NCBI GenBank assembly: GCA_946482585.1 | Contig: CAMLSI010000094.1 | Span: 1-13,050, forward strand | Direction: 5' to 3' | From: an uncultured Lysobacteraceae bacterium | GTDB taxonomy: Bacteria; Pseudomonadota; Gammaproteobacteria; Xanthomonadales; Rhodanobacteraceae | DNA: 13,050 nucleotides | Shown: in pieces, positions 1 through 5,967 of the stretch | Numbering within the stretch: position 1 is the first letter of the stretch | Layout of the letters: every line of letters begins with the position of its first letter | Notes under the pieces: model-generated | Database searches by the model: none | Told to the model about the DNA's origin: nothing | What the model saw: the letters and a program-made list of their open reading frames with translations, nothing else | Made by a program: the position numbers and the translations under genes

Positions 1-312
1 GCCAAGCAGGAGCTCCAGGCGCGGCTGTACGACAGCTATCTGGGTGAGGTACGCAAACTCGTTGTACGCCACGTCGAATATCCCAAGCGCGCGCAGAAAG
101 ACAATATCGAAGGGTTGGTGATGATGCGCGTGCGCATCGATCGCGGCGGTAATCTCGCCTCCTTCGAGATCGCGCAATCCGCCGACGATTTGCTTGATGA
201 AGCGGCGCTAAAAGCCGTTAAAAAAGCGGCGCCGTTTCCAAAAGCGAGCGACCAGCTGGAAGGCAACGTATTTGAATTTTTAGTCCCGATGGTATTTAAG
301 CTCGCGCAATAG
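1..312 (+). CDS. TonB C-terminal domain protein (5' partial)
   Basis: The reading frame is open from base 1 and ends at TAG (310-312), so only the last 103 residues are seen and the start lies off the left edge. The pattern is that of a TonB C-terminal (energy transducer) domain: a tyrosine-proline step (VEYPKRA), a strand with MMRVRIDRGGNL, a helix with LLDEAALKAVKKAAPFP, and a last strand EFLVPMVFKL. In the family this domain sits in the periplasm and couples the ExbB/ExbD proton-driven complex to outer-membrane receptors, although many stand-alone TonB-like proteins have unknown partners. The N-terminal membrane anchor and proline-rich linker would lie outside the window, so TonB proper cannot be told from a TonB/TolA-like paralogue. 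GC at third positions is about 64%, clearly lower than in the right part of the window. Confidence 0.85.
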   Translation, partial: AKQELQARLYDSYLGEVRKLVVRHVEYPKRAQKDNIEGLVMMRVRIDRGGNLASFEIAQSADDLLDEAALKAVKKAAPFPKASDQLEGNVFEFLVPMVFKLAQ

Positions 313-340
313 CGGGCTTACGATTTCGACAAGATGGTAT

Positions 341-733
341 ATGCAGCATCCGACAGCTACGTCGTTAAATACGTTATTGCCCGATTTGGAAGGCACGAAA
401 CAACTCCCGCAAACCGAGCTGATTCTGTGTCATTTCTGCCGGGCTGCCGTCACCAGTCGACAGGACGAACTCACCATTGCCGGTAATCACCAGCATCGGT
501 TCGTCAATCCGGGTGGCCTTCACTATGTAATCGGTTGTTTCAAGGTCGCGCCGGGCTGCGATATCAGCGGCCCCGCCATTAAGGATTTTTCCTGGTTCAA
601 GAATCACAGCTGGCAGTTAGCGCGCTGTAGCGATTGCGGCGAACATCTCGGCTGGTTTTATCAGCAGGGGGAATCGAGCCAGTTTTTTGGTTTGATCGTC
701 GATAAGCTGCGCTACCCGGACCCCGCAACCTAG
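341..733 (+). CDS. Stand-alone CULT (cereblon-type) domain protein
   Basis: This 130-residue protein is essentially one CULT domain, the zinc-binding domain that in human cereblon holds thalidomide. Two CxxC pairs supply the zinc site: C30/C33 and C96/C99. The aromatic cage tryptophans are all present, as W85 (in SWFK), W91 and W105 (in HLGW), matching human W380, W386 and W400. N56 in the FVNPGG turn corresponds to human N351, while human H353 is replaced by G58, Y384 by H89 and F402 by Y107. There is no Lon-like domain, signal peptide or membrane segment, so it should be cytosolic, like the single-domain bacterial protein MsCI4. Published structures of that protein showed uridine and thalidomide-type ligands in the cage; the physiological role in bacteria is not known. 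The ATG at 341 has no clear ribosome binding site. The gene ends 45 bp before rluA on the same strand. The domain call is strong; the function is open. Confidence 0.88.
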   Translation: MQHPTATSLNTLLPDLEGTKQLPQTELILCHFCRAAVTSRQDELTIAGNHQHRFVNPGGLHYVIGCFKVAPGCDISGPAIKDFSWFKNHSWQLARCSDCGEHLGWFYQQGESSQFFGLIVDKLRYPDPAT

Positions 734-778
734 ATGGCTGATCGTTTCGCGAAGTAGCATGACCGGCAATGCGGCCCT

Positions 779-1477
779 ATGATACGCGGCCGTTTCCCGT
801 GCCTGACTGCAATGACCTCCTCCACTTTTATCGTTCCGTACTGCGATCGCCCGATCAACATCGTCCACGCCGACGACGCAATCGTCGTCGTCGATAAACC
901 GTATGGTCTGTTATCGGTGCCAGGACGCGATCCGGCCAACCGCGACTGCGTGCCATCGCGGTTGAGCAGTGAATTCGGCGAGCTGCGCATTGTGCATCGG
1001 CTGGATTTCGACACATCGGGGTTAATGATTCTCGCGCGCACGCCGGAAGCGCATCGCCATTTGAATCGTCAATTCGAAAAACGCGAAACCGAAAAATTTT
1101 ACGAAGCGCTGGTCTGGGGCCTGCCGTCGAACGACGAAGGCAGCATCGATTTACCGATCTGCGTCGACTGGCCGAATCGGCCACGCAAAATTATCGATTA
1201 CGTAAACGGTAAAAACGCGTTGACGCACTACCGTGTGATGCAGCGCGATAGTGAACGCCATATTTCGCGCGTCGAATTGCAACCCATCACCGGACGCTCT
1301 CATCAATTGCGCGTGCATTTGGCTGAGATTGGTCATCCGATTTTAGGCTGCCCGTTTTACGCGCACGAACAGGCAAAAAACGCATGGGGCAGATTGACGC
1401 TGCATGCTCGCCAATTGCGTGTCACGCATCCGCTCAGCGGTGAAATGCAAACCTTTGTCGCGCCGGTACCGTTTTAA
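779..1477 (+). CDS. rluA: RluA, dual 23S rRNA (U746) / tRNA (U32) pseudouridine synthase
   Basis: RluA isomerises uridine to pseudouridine at 23S rRNA position 746 and at tRNA position 32. The catalytic aspartate is D76 in the motif HRLDFDTSG. Other family blocks are VVVDKPYGLLSVPGR near the N-terminus, LPICVDWPNRPRK in the middle, and ITGRSHQLRVH followed by GHPILG near the C-terminus. These agree with E. coli RluA itself rather than RluB/E/F or RluC/D: there is no S4 domain, and the WPNRP and GRSHQLRVH context is that of RluA. The frame opens at ATG 779 (232 aa). The in-frame ATG at 812 would give 221 aa, nearer the E. coli length of 219, and may be the true start; neither has a good ribosome binding site. 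The CULT-domain gene lies just upstream on the same strand and the DUF2244 gene just downstream, so co-transcription is possible. Confidence 0.95.
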   Translation: MIRGRFPCLTAMTSSTFIVPYCDRPINIVHADDAIVVVDKPYGLLSVPGRDPANRDCVPSRLSSEFGELRIVHRLDFDTSGLMILARTPEAHRHLNRQFEKRETEKFYEALVWGLPSNDEGSIDLPICVDWPNRPRKIIDYVNGKNALTHYRVMQRDSERHISRVELQPITGRSHQLRVHLAEIGHPILGCPFYAHEQAKNAWGRLTLHARQLRVTHPLSGEMQTFVAPVPF

Positions 1478-1506
1478 TCGCCATTTTCCGCACTCATCGA
1501 GTGGCA

Positions 1507-1512
1507 TAGAAT
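1507..1512 (+). promoter_or_regulatory. Possible -10 element (TAGAAT) before the DUF2244 gene
   Basis: TAGAAT matches the sigma-70 -10 consensus at five of six positions and sits in the 38-bp gap after rluA. No convincing -35 box lies 16-18 bp upstream (the position reads TTTTCC). If used, transcription would begin near 1519, which would exclude the GTG start at 1516 and favour ATG 1543 for the next gene. It lies between two copies of ATCGAGTGGC (1496-1505 and 1511-1520). Weak evidence on its own. Confidence 0.27.
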
Positions 1513-1515
1513 CGA

Positions 1516-2049
1516 GTGGCCTTCATTCGCGTGAGCGCGCCGATGGTCACATTGCAGGAATCCGCCGAAGAATCGCTGTTGATCGCTCAGCCGAATCGCT
1601 CGGCCAGCTGGCGCCTGAATAAACTCATCATTGCGTTGTTTGCGATGTGGTGGACGGTAATCGCGAGCGTCTTTGTTTATCTGGGTTTATGGCCAATTGT
1701 GCCGTTCGCCGGTATTGAAATCGCAGGCCTGGCCTTCGCGCTGTATTACGTCTGCTGGAAGCTACAACAGCGGCATGTACTGCGCTTTCGTGCACAACAA
1801 TTGATTTTGCAGAAGGGCGCGTATTACCCGCGCTTCACTTGGCAATTCCCGCGCGATACCGTATCGCTGTCGGTGGAAGTTCAACCCCATCCGTGGGACC
1901 CGCTGAAAATATTCTTATGCGATCACAACGAGCAAATTCCGCTCGGCAACTTTCTCAACAAGGACGACAGTAAAACACTGCTCGCACTATTGCGCGCCCA
2001 AGGGTTACGGGTGCGCAATCACAGTGGCCCGATGCGGCTCGATATTTAA
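1516..2049 (+). CDS. DUF2244 family two-helix membrane protein
   Basis: The protein fits the DUF2244 family: a short cytosolic N-terminus with the family's PNRS motif (residues 26-29), two adjacent hydrophobic segments at about 37-58 and 60-81 joined by a short turn, and a C-terminal soluble part rich in tryptophan and arginine (LRFRAQQLILQ, then PHPWDPLKIFL). It should be an inner-membrane protein with both ends in the cytosol. The family has no established biochemical function. The longest frame starts at GTG 1516 (177 aa); ATG 1543 gives 168 aa and would fit the possible -10 element at 1507-1512, so the start is uncertain. GC3 is about 64%. The gene is convergent with the lipoprotein hydratase gene, with only 15 bp between the stop codons and no evident terminator there. 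Confidence 0.8.
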   Translation: MAFIRVSAPMVTLQESAEESLLIAQPNRSASWRLNKLIIALFAMWWTVIASVFVYLGLWPIVPFAGIEIAGLAFALYYVCWKLQQRHVLRFRAQQLILQKGAYYPRFTWQFPRDTVSLSVEVQPHPWDPLKIFLCDHNEQIPLGNFLNKDDSKTLLALLRAQGLRVRNHSGPMRLDI

Positions 2050-2064
2050 AATCCGAAGGCGCGA

Positions 2065-2916
2065 TTAATCCACCCACCATTCAATTGAGCCGAAACGGCC
2101 GTAATCGGCGACATACAACCCGCGTTCGAGCGGTACCGCTTTGCCCAATGTGCCAGTGATGAGCACTTGGCCCGGCTCGATGGCCCAGCCGCTCGCAATC
2201 GTGCGATTGACCAGCCAGAGCAGAACCTGCCATTGATCGCCGACGACATCGAACGCCGTGCCCTGCGTCAGCGGTTCGCCCTCGCGATATAGCGTCACAG
2301 CAATGGCGTTCGGATCGGTGACGCTCGATGCGCGGCCACGGCCTGCGATGTAATGCTTGGCGCCAGCATTCGTCGCTATCAGATCGAGCGGATGAAATTT
2401 GTCGTTTCCGGCATGCGCCAAATCGGGTAACTCGATCACCGGCAATACCTCGGCCACGAGCGTGCGTAATTCATTTACGTCGCGAACGGGACGGCGCAAG
2501 GTTTCGGATAACCGAAAGCCGATCTCCACCTCGGCAAAAGGCTGACGGTATTGCCGCAAATCGATGTGATAACCATCCTCGCGGCTTTTCACGCCACTGT
2601 TCGGCAGCAGCACTGCTGCAATCGGCTCGCTCGCGCCGAATGCCTGTTGACTGGCGAGACTGGTTAAACCCGCTTTATAACCATCCGGCGAACGCCCCTG
2701 CACAACCTGATCGAGCGCCTGGCGCTGAATCCGATAGGCAATCGGAGTGGTCAGCGCCTTACCGTACGATGGCCGCAGCAACGGCACCGGTTCGTTGCGC
2801 AACCACGCCTGACTGACGCGCTGGCCGCCATCCTGGGTCGGATCAACCGTCGCGCAACCGGCTAGTAAAACCGCGCCGATCAACGCCGCCGCCCAGTATT
2901 TATTCGCTTTAACCAT
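2065..2916 (-). CDS. Predicted lipoprotein with 2-keto-4-pentenoate hydratase (MhpD/FAH) fold
   Basis: The N-terminus is a bacterial lipoprotein signal: positive residues (MVKANK), a hydrophobic core, and the lipobox LAGC with the lipidated cysteine at C21. Residue 22 is alanine, not aspartate, so outer-membrane sorting is expected. The rest matches the MhpD branch of the fumarylacetoacetate hydrolase superfamily. GYKAGLTS (79-86) holds the conserved lysine K82. E129 and E131 (FAEVEIGF) and E162 (VIELPD) have the same spacing as the E. coli MhpD metal ligands E106, E108 and E139. GTAFDVVGDQWQVLLWLVN and the LITGTLGK strand near 252-259 complete the fold. Classical members hydrate 2-hydroxypentadienoate in the cytosol during aromatic breakdown (meta-cleavage pathways). 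Here no other catabolic gene is nearby and the enzyme would be exported and membrane-tethered, so the substrate is unknown. The fold call is firm; activity is not. Confidence 0.82.
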   Translation of the reverse strand: MVKANKYWAAALIGAVLLAGCATVDPTQDGGQRVSQAWLRNEPVPLLRPSYGKALTTPIAYRIQRQALDQVVQGRSPDGYKAGLTSLASQQAFGASEPIAAVLLPNSGVKSREDGYHIDLRQYRQPFAEVEIGFRLSETLRRPVRDVNELRTLVAEVLPVIELPDLAHAGNDKFHPLDLIATNAGAKHYIAGRGRASSVTDPNAIAVTLYREGEPLTQGTAFDVVGDQWQVLLWLVNRTIASGWAIEPGQVLITGTLGKAVPLERGLYVADYGRFGSIEWWVD

Positions 2917-2997
2917 CTCTTCGTAATCCCCGTATAGGCACCGTTTTGAACGGCGGCTAGCATAGCCCAGCGCCGCGCGGAGCGCCCCTCGTTCGGG

Positions 2998-3003
2998 TAA
3001 ACT
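2998..3003 (+). promoter_or_regulatory. Possible rimO -10 element (TAAACT)
   Basis: TAAACT in the context GGGTAAACTACGCG lies 58 bp before the rimO ATG, in the gap between the divergent lipoprotein hydratase gene and rimO. It matches the -10 consensus at four of six positions. The 17 bp upstream are GC-rich and no -35 box is visible. Transcription from here would place the hairpin at 3024-3044 in the rimO leader. Confidence 0.25.
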
Positions 3004-3023
3004 ACGCGCCCTTCGTCAGACCG

Positions 3024-3044
3024 CACCGCCATTTGCGGTGTTTT
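3024..3044 (+). terminator. Terminator-like hairpin in the rimO leader
   Basis: CACCGC (3024-3029) and GCGGTG (3035-3040) form a perfect 6-bp stem with a 5-base loop CATTT, followed at once by TTTT (3041-3044). This is the layout of a short intrinsic terminator on the + strand. No + strand gene ends nearby, since the gene to the left is transcribed away, so the element sits in the 5' leader only 16 bases before the rimO ATG. It could attenuate rimO or affect its translation. The stem and the T-run are short, so real termination is uncertain. Confidence 0.4.
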
Positions 3045-3060
3045 GCAGAGCATTTATTTG

Positions 3061-4434
3061 ATGTCCGTTTCCCCGTCCGAAACCAAACCCGGCCCCTCCG
3101 AGAGCAAGACCGATACGAAAAAAATCGGCTTCGTCAGCCTCGGCTGCCCGAAAGCGCTGGTCGATTCCGAACGCATCCTCACGCAGCTGAAACTCGAAGG
3201 CTATGACATCGTGCCGACGTATCACGATGCGGATGTGGTGGTGGTCAACACCTGCGGCTTCATCGATAGCGCGAAGCAGGAATCGCTCGATGCCATCGGC
3301 GAGGCGCTGAAGGAAAACGGCCGTGTCATCGTCACCGGCTGCATGGGTTCGGGCGCCGACGCCGAACGAATTAAAGAAGTACATCCGCAGATTCTGTCGA
3401 TCTCCGGCGCCGCGCAGTACGAGCCAGTGATGGCCGCCGTCCATGAATACCTGCCGCCGAAAACCGAACACAATCCGCTGATCGATCTGGTGCCGCCACA
3501 GGGCATCAAACTGACACCGCGCCATTACGCGTACCTGAAAATTTCCGAAGGCTGCAATCACCGCTGCACGTTCTGCATCATTCCGTCGATGCGCGGCGAT
3601 CTCGTCTCGCGCCCGGTCGACCAGGTGCTGGCCGAGGCGGAAAAACTCGTGAAGGGCGGCGTCAAGGAATTGCTCGTCATCTCGCAGGACACCAGCGCCT
3701 ACGGCGTGGACCTCAGGTATGCCGAGCGCGAATGGCGCGGCAAGTCCTACCGCACGCGCATGACCGAGCTCTGCGAAGGATTGTCCGAACTCGGTGCCTG
3801 GACGCGCCTGCACTACGTCTACCCGTATCCGCACGTGGACGAGATCGTGCCGCTGATGGCGCAGGGCAAGCTGCTGCCGTACCTCGACATCCCGTTCCAG
3901 CATGCGAGCCCGCGCATTCTCAAGCTCATGAAGCGTCCGGGTGCCGTCGACAAGGTGCTGGCGCGGGTCAAGGCCTGGCGCGCGATCTGCCCCGACCTCA
4001 CCATCCGTTCGACCTTCATCGTCGGCTTTCCGGGCGAGACCGAGGCCGAATTCGAGGAACTGCTGGATTTCCTGCGCGAGGCGCAGCTCGACCGCGTCGG
4101 CGCGTTCGCGTATTCGCCGGTCGAGGGCGCCAGAGCCAACGATCTGCCGGACCCGGTGCCCGACGACATCAAGGAAGAACGCCTGGAGCGCTTCATGGAA
4201 GTGCAGGCCGAGATCAGCGCCGAGCGCCTCGATCGCAAGATCGGCCGCCGCATCAGGGTGCTCGTCGACCAGGTCGACGCCGACGGCGCGGTCGCGCGTT
4301 CCGCCGCCGATGCGCCGGAGATCGACGGCGTCGTGCACGTCGACAACGGACAGAAGCTGCGCCCGGGCCAGTTCGTCGAGGTCGACGTGATTCATGCCGA
4401 CCAGCACGACCTGTTCGCGCGCCTGCCGGACTGA
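3061..4434 (+). CDS. rimO: RimO, ribosomal protein S12 methylthiotransferase
   Basis: RimO is a radical-SAM enzyme that adds a methylthio group to the conserved aspartate of ribosomal protein S12 (D89 in E. coli). With ATG 3061 as residue 1 (457 aa) the domains are in the usual order. The UPF0004 domain carries three cluster-binding cysteines: C29 ([14 protein letters not shown]), C65 (NTCGFI) and C94 (TGCMGSG). The radical-SAM domain has C155, C159 and C162 in [13 protein letters not shown] domain occupies about the last 70 residues. The [15 protein letters not shown] signature separates RimO from the tRNA enzyme MiaB. The frame extends upstream to TTG 3043, but ATG 3061 follows the hairpin and suits the family. 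Base composition changes inside the gene: hand-counted GC3 is about 74% for codons 1-180 and about 88% after that. DUF3025 follows 61 bp downstream on the same strand. Confidence 0.96.
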   Translation: MSVSPSETKPGPSESKTDTKKIGFVSLGCPKALVDSERILTQLKLEGYDIVPTYHDADVVVVNTCGFIDSAKQESLDAIGEALKENGRVIVTGCMGSGADAERIKEVHPQILSISGAAQYEPVMAAVHEYLPPKTEHNPLIDLVPPQGIKLTPRHYAYLKISEGCNHRCTFCIIPSMRGDLVSRPVDQVLAEAEKLVKGGVKELLVISQDTSAYGVDLRYAEREWRGKSYRTRMTELCEGLSELGAWTRLHYVYPYPHVDEIVPLMAQGKLLPYLDIPFQHASPRILKLMKRPGAVDKVLARVKAWRAICPDLTIRSTFIVGFPGETEAEFEELLDFLREAQLDRVGAFAYSPVEGARANDLPDPVPDDIKEERLERFMEVQAEISAERLDRKIGRRIRVLVDQVDADGAVARSAADAPEIDGVVHVDNGQKLRPGQFVEVDVIHADQHDLFARLPD

Positions 4435-4481
4435 GCGCAGCGTGGGCGAGACCCGACGCGATCGCGCGTCACGGCTGCGCT
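4434..4481 (+). other. Nested inverted repeats after rimO
   Basis: An outer perfect 8-bp pair, AGCGCAGC (4434-4441) and GCTGCGCT (4474-4481), encloses an inner 6-bp pair, GACGCG (4455-4460) and CGCGTC (4465-4470), with a four-base loop ATCG. The structure begins at the last base of the rimO stop codon. There is no T-run, so it is not a standard intrinsic terminator; it may stabilise or terminate the rimO transcript by another route, or reflect chance in GC-rich DNA. Confidence 0.38.
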
Positions 4482-4495
4482 AGCGGACCGGGCGC

Positions 4496-5299
4496 ATGCG
4501 CTTCGTCGCACCGACCCGCGCCGCGTTCGACCGTGCCGCGCTGCAACGGCCGCCGCTCGCCGCCTGGAGCGAGGCCGGCGACTGGATCGCGGCCGAGCAG
4601 TTTCCCGGTGTCGACGAACTCAATCGCGGCTGGAGCTCGGGCTGGCGCTTCGTCGAACAGACACCGCAGCTGCTCGCCGACGGCCTGCACTACGAGTCGC
4701 GCATCCATGCACGCGCCGAGATCGCGACACGCGCCGACAACTGGCACGACTTCTTCAATGCGCTGATCTGGCGTCGCTATGCGCCGCTCAAGGCAGCGCT
4801 CAACCGTCGCCAGGTAGCGGAAATCGCGCTCATGGGCGACAAGCAGCGCAGTCGCGCGCAGTGCGCGCTGACGCATTTCGACGAAGGCGGCGTCATCGTC
4901 GTGCTGCGCGATCGCGCGCTGCTCGCGCACTGGGACGCGCACGACTGGCGCGGTCTGTTCTGGGACGCGCGCGAGGCCTGGCGCGACGGCACGATCCGCG
5001 CCGAGGTGTTCGGCCATGCGCTGCTCGAAATGGCGCTGGTGCCGGACAAGCTCATCACGGGCAAGGCGATCGCGCTGGTCGAGGAATCGGCCGGCTCCGC
5101 CGACGCGATCGGCACGCTCGCGCACGCGATCGGGGCGGCGGTCGTGCTCAACGATCCGCAGGAGCTGCGTGCATTGCCGATCTCCGGCATTCCGGGGTGG
5201 CATTCGGCGAACGGCGAGGCGGCGTTCTATCGCGACGCCGAATGCTTCCGGCCGCTGCGCGCGGGGCGGGTCTATCCGCCGCCGTTGACGATGGCGTAG
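4496..5299 (+). CDS. DUF3025 domain protein
   Basis: This 267-residue protein fits the DUF3025 family of proteobacteria. The family signature is the block TRADNWHDFFNALIW (78-92), followed by an LKAALNRR helix, a MGDKQRSRAQCALTHFDEGG stretch (113-132) and a VLRDRALL strand, and ends with the usual Y-P-P-P tail. It has no signal peptide, membrane segment or recognised catalytic motif and is probably cytosolic. The biochemical role of the family is unknown. The ATG at 4496 lies 61 bp after rimO with no strong ribosome binding site visible. The gene is convergent with greB (44 bp between stops). GC3 over its first 87 codons is about 86%, so it belongs with the high-GC right part of the window. 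Confidence 0.85.
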   Translation: MRFVAPTRAAFDRAALQRPPLAAWSEAGDWIAAEQFPGVDELNRGWSSGWRFVEQTPQLLADGLHYESRIHARAEIATRADNWHDFFNALIWRRYAPLKAALNRRQVAEIALMGDKQRSRAQCALTHFDEGGVIVVLRDRALLAHWDAHDWRGLFWDAREAWRDGTIRAEVFGHALLEMALVPDKLITGKAIALVEESAGSADAIGTLAHAIGAAVVLNDPQELRALPISGIPGWHSANGEAAFYRDAECFRPLRAGRVYPPPLTMA

Positions 5300-5309
5300 G
5301 TCGACGCGC

Positions 5310-5330
5310 GGGTTGCGGTTCGCCGCGCCC
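5310..5330. terminator. Hairpin between convergent DUF3025 and greB genes
   Basis: GCGG (5315-5318), a TTCG loop, and CCGC (5323-5326) make a compact hairpin, extended across a small internal loop by GGG (5310-5312) and CCC (5328-5330). It lies in the 44-bp gap between two convergent stop codons, where a two-way terminator would be expected. No T-run follows on either strand, so this is only a candidate. Confidence 0.3.
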
Positions 5331-5343
5331 GTCGCCGGCGGCG

Positions 5344-5847
5344 TCAGGCTTCTCCGTAGCGGATGTCGACGACGACGAACGTCGCGCGGCCGCCGGGCAG
5401 TTCCGCGCTGAATTCGTCGTCGACGCGTTTCTTGAGCGCGGCGCGAGCGAGCGGGGAATCGATACTGATCCAGTTGCGTGCCGCATCGGTCTCGTCGGGG
5501 CCGACGATGCGATAGCGCTGTTCGCGGCCCTGCTCGTCCTCGAGCGTCACCCACGCGCCGAAGTAGATCGCGCCGCGATCGGTCGGCGCCTCGGGCGCGA
5601 TCTTGAGCGATTCGAGCCGCTTGCCGAGATAGCGCACGCGCCGGTCGATCTCGCCGAGCTGCTTTTTGCGATAGGTGTATTCGGCGTTCTCCGAGCGGTC
5701 GCCCTCGGCGGCGGCGGCGGCGAGTGCGCGCACGACTTCGGGACGGCGCTCGCGCCACAGATGGTCGAGCTCGGCCTTGAGCGTGTCGTGGCCGGGGCGT
5801 GTGATGAGCGCGGTCGAGGCGGCTTGCGGTGGGCGCCAGCGTCCCAT
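5344..5847 (-). CDS. greB: GreB transcription elongation factor
   Basis: GreB enters the secondary channel of RNA polymerase and stimulates cleavage of RNA in backtracked complexes. The N-terminal coiled coil (about residues 14-85) carries the tip motif GDRSENAEY with the two acidic residues D50 and E53, equivalent to E. coli D41 and E44. The C-terminal FKBP-like domain contains [22 protein letters not shown] and [31 protein letters not shown] in the coiled coil and the IVGPDE block identify GreB rather than GreA. The length is 167 aa against about 158 in E. coli; the excess is a short N-terminal extension. A -10-like TATAGT lies 30 bp upstream. The gene is divergent from the rhomboid gene and convergent with DUF3025. 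Confidence 0.95.
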   Translation of the reverse strand: MGRWRPPQAASTALITRPGHDTLKAELDHLWRERRPEVVRALAAAAAEGDRSENAEYTYRKKQLGEIDRRVRYLGKRLESLKIAPEAPTDRGAIYFGAWVTLEDEQGREQRYRIVGPDETDAARNWISIDSPLARAALKKRVDDEFSAELPGGRATFVVVDIRYGEA

Positions 5848-5877
5848 GGCGGGTCCGTGTCGTCAGTGGTCGTCGGC

Positions 5878-5905
5878 ACTATAGGAACTGCGTTCGGGAG
5901 CGCAA
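5878..5905 (-). promoter_or_regulatory. Candidate greB promoter
   Basis: On the minus strand TATAGT (5878-5883) matches the -10 consensus at five of six positions. TTGCGC (5900-5905) lies 16 bp upstream and shares only TTG with the -35 consensus. The -10 ends 30 bp from the greB ATG, which leaves a short leader. It sits in the 120-bp gap shared with the divergent rhomboid gene. Confidence 0.38.
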
Positions 5906-5937
5906 GCGCCGAATGCCGCATTCGCGGCAGGAACTCG

Positions 5938-5943
5938 TAGAAT
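5938..5943 (+). promoter_or_regulatory. Possible -10 element (TAGAAT) of the rhomboid gene
   Basis: TAGAAT lies 24 bp before the rhomboid GTG start and 10 bp before its ribosome binding site. It matches the -10 consensus at five of six positions; no clear -35 box is present. It is the same hexamer found before the DUF2244 gene. Confidence 0.3.
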
Positions 5944-5953
5944 CGCGTCGGTC

Positions 5954-5960
5954 AGGGGAG
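5954..5960 (+). promoter_or_regulatory. Ribosome binding site fixing the rhomboid GTG start
   Basis: AGGGGAG ends 7 bp before GTG 5968. It is close to the Shine-Dalgarno consensus and at normal spacing, which supports GTG 5968 over later in-frame GTG or TTG codons. Confidence 0.6.
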
Positions 5961-5967
5961 TCGAATC

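Noticed and set aside
2050..2064. Terminator between the convergent DUF2244 and lipoprotein hydratase genes
   Set aside because: The gap is only 15 bp and holds no inverted repeat or T-run.
3016..4407. 463-codon open frame on the minus strand opposite rimO
   Set aside because: It mirrors the rimO coding frame in GC-rich DNA, has low-complexity R/D/A/H-rich translation with no family resemblance, and rimO is certain.
4469..5758. 429-codon minus-strand open frame across DUF3025 and greB
   Set aside because: Arginine-rich shadow frame; its region is explained by DUF3025 on + and greB in another minus frame, both with clear family motifs.
4861..5940. 359-codon + strand open frame over DUF3025, greB and beyond
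   Set aside because: Runs through the end of DUF3025 and antisense to greB with arginine/alanine-rich translation; no recognisable domain.
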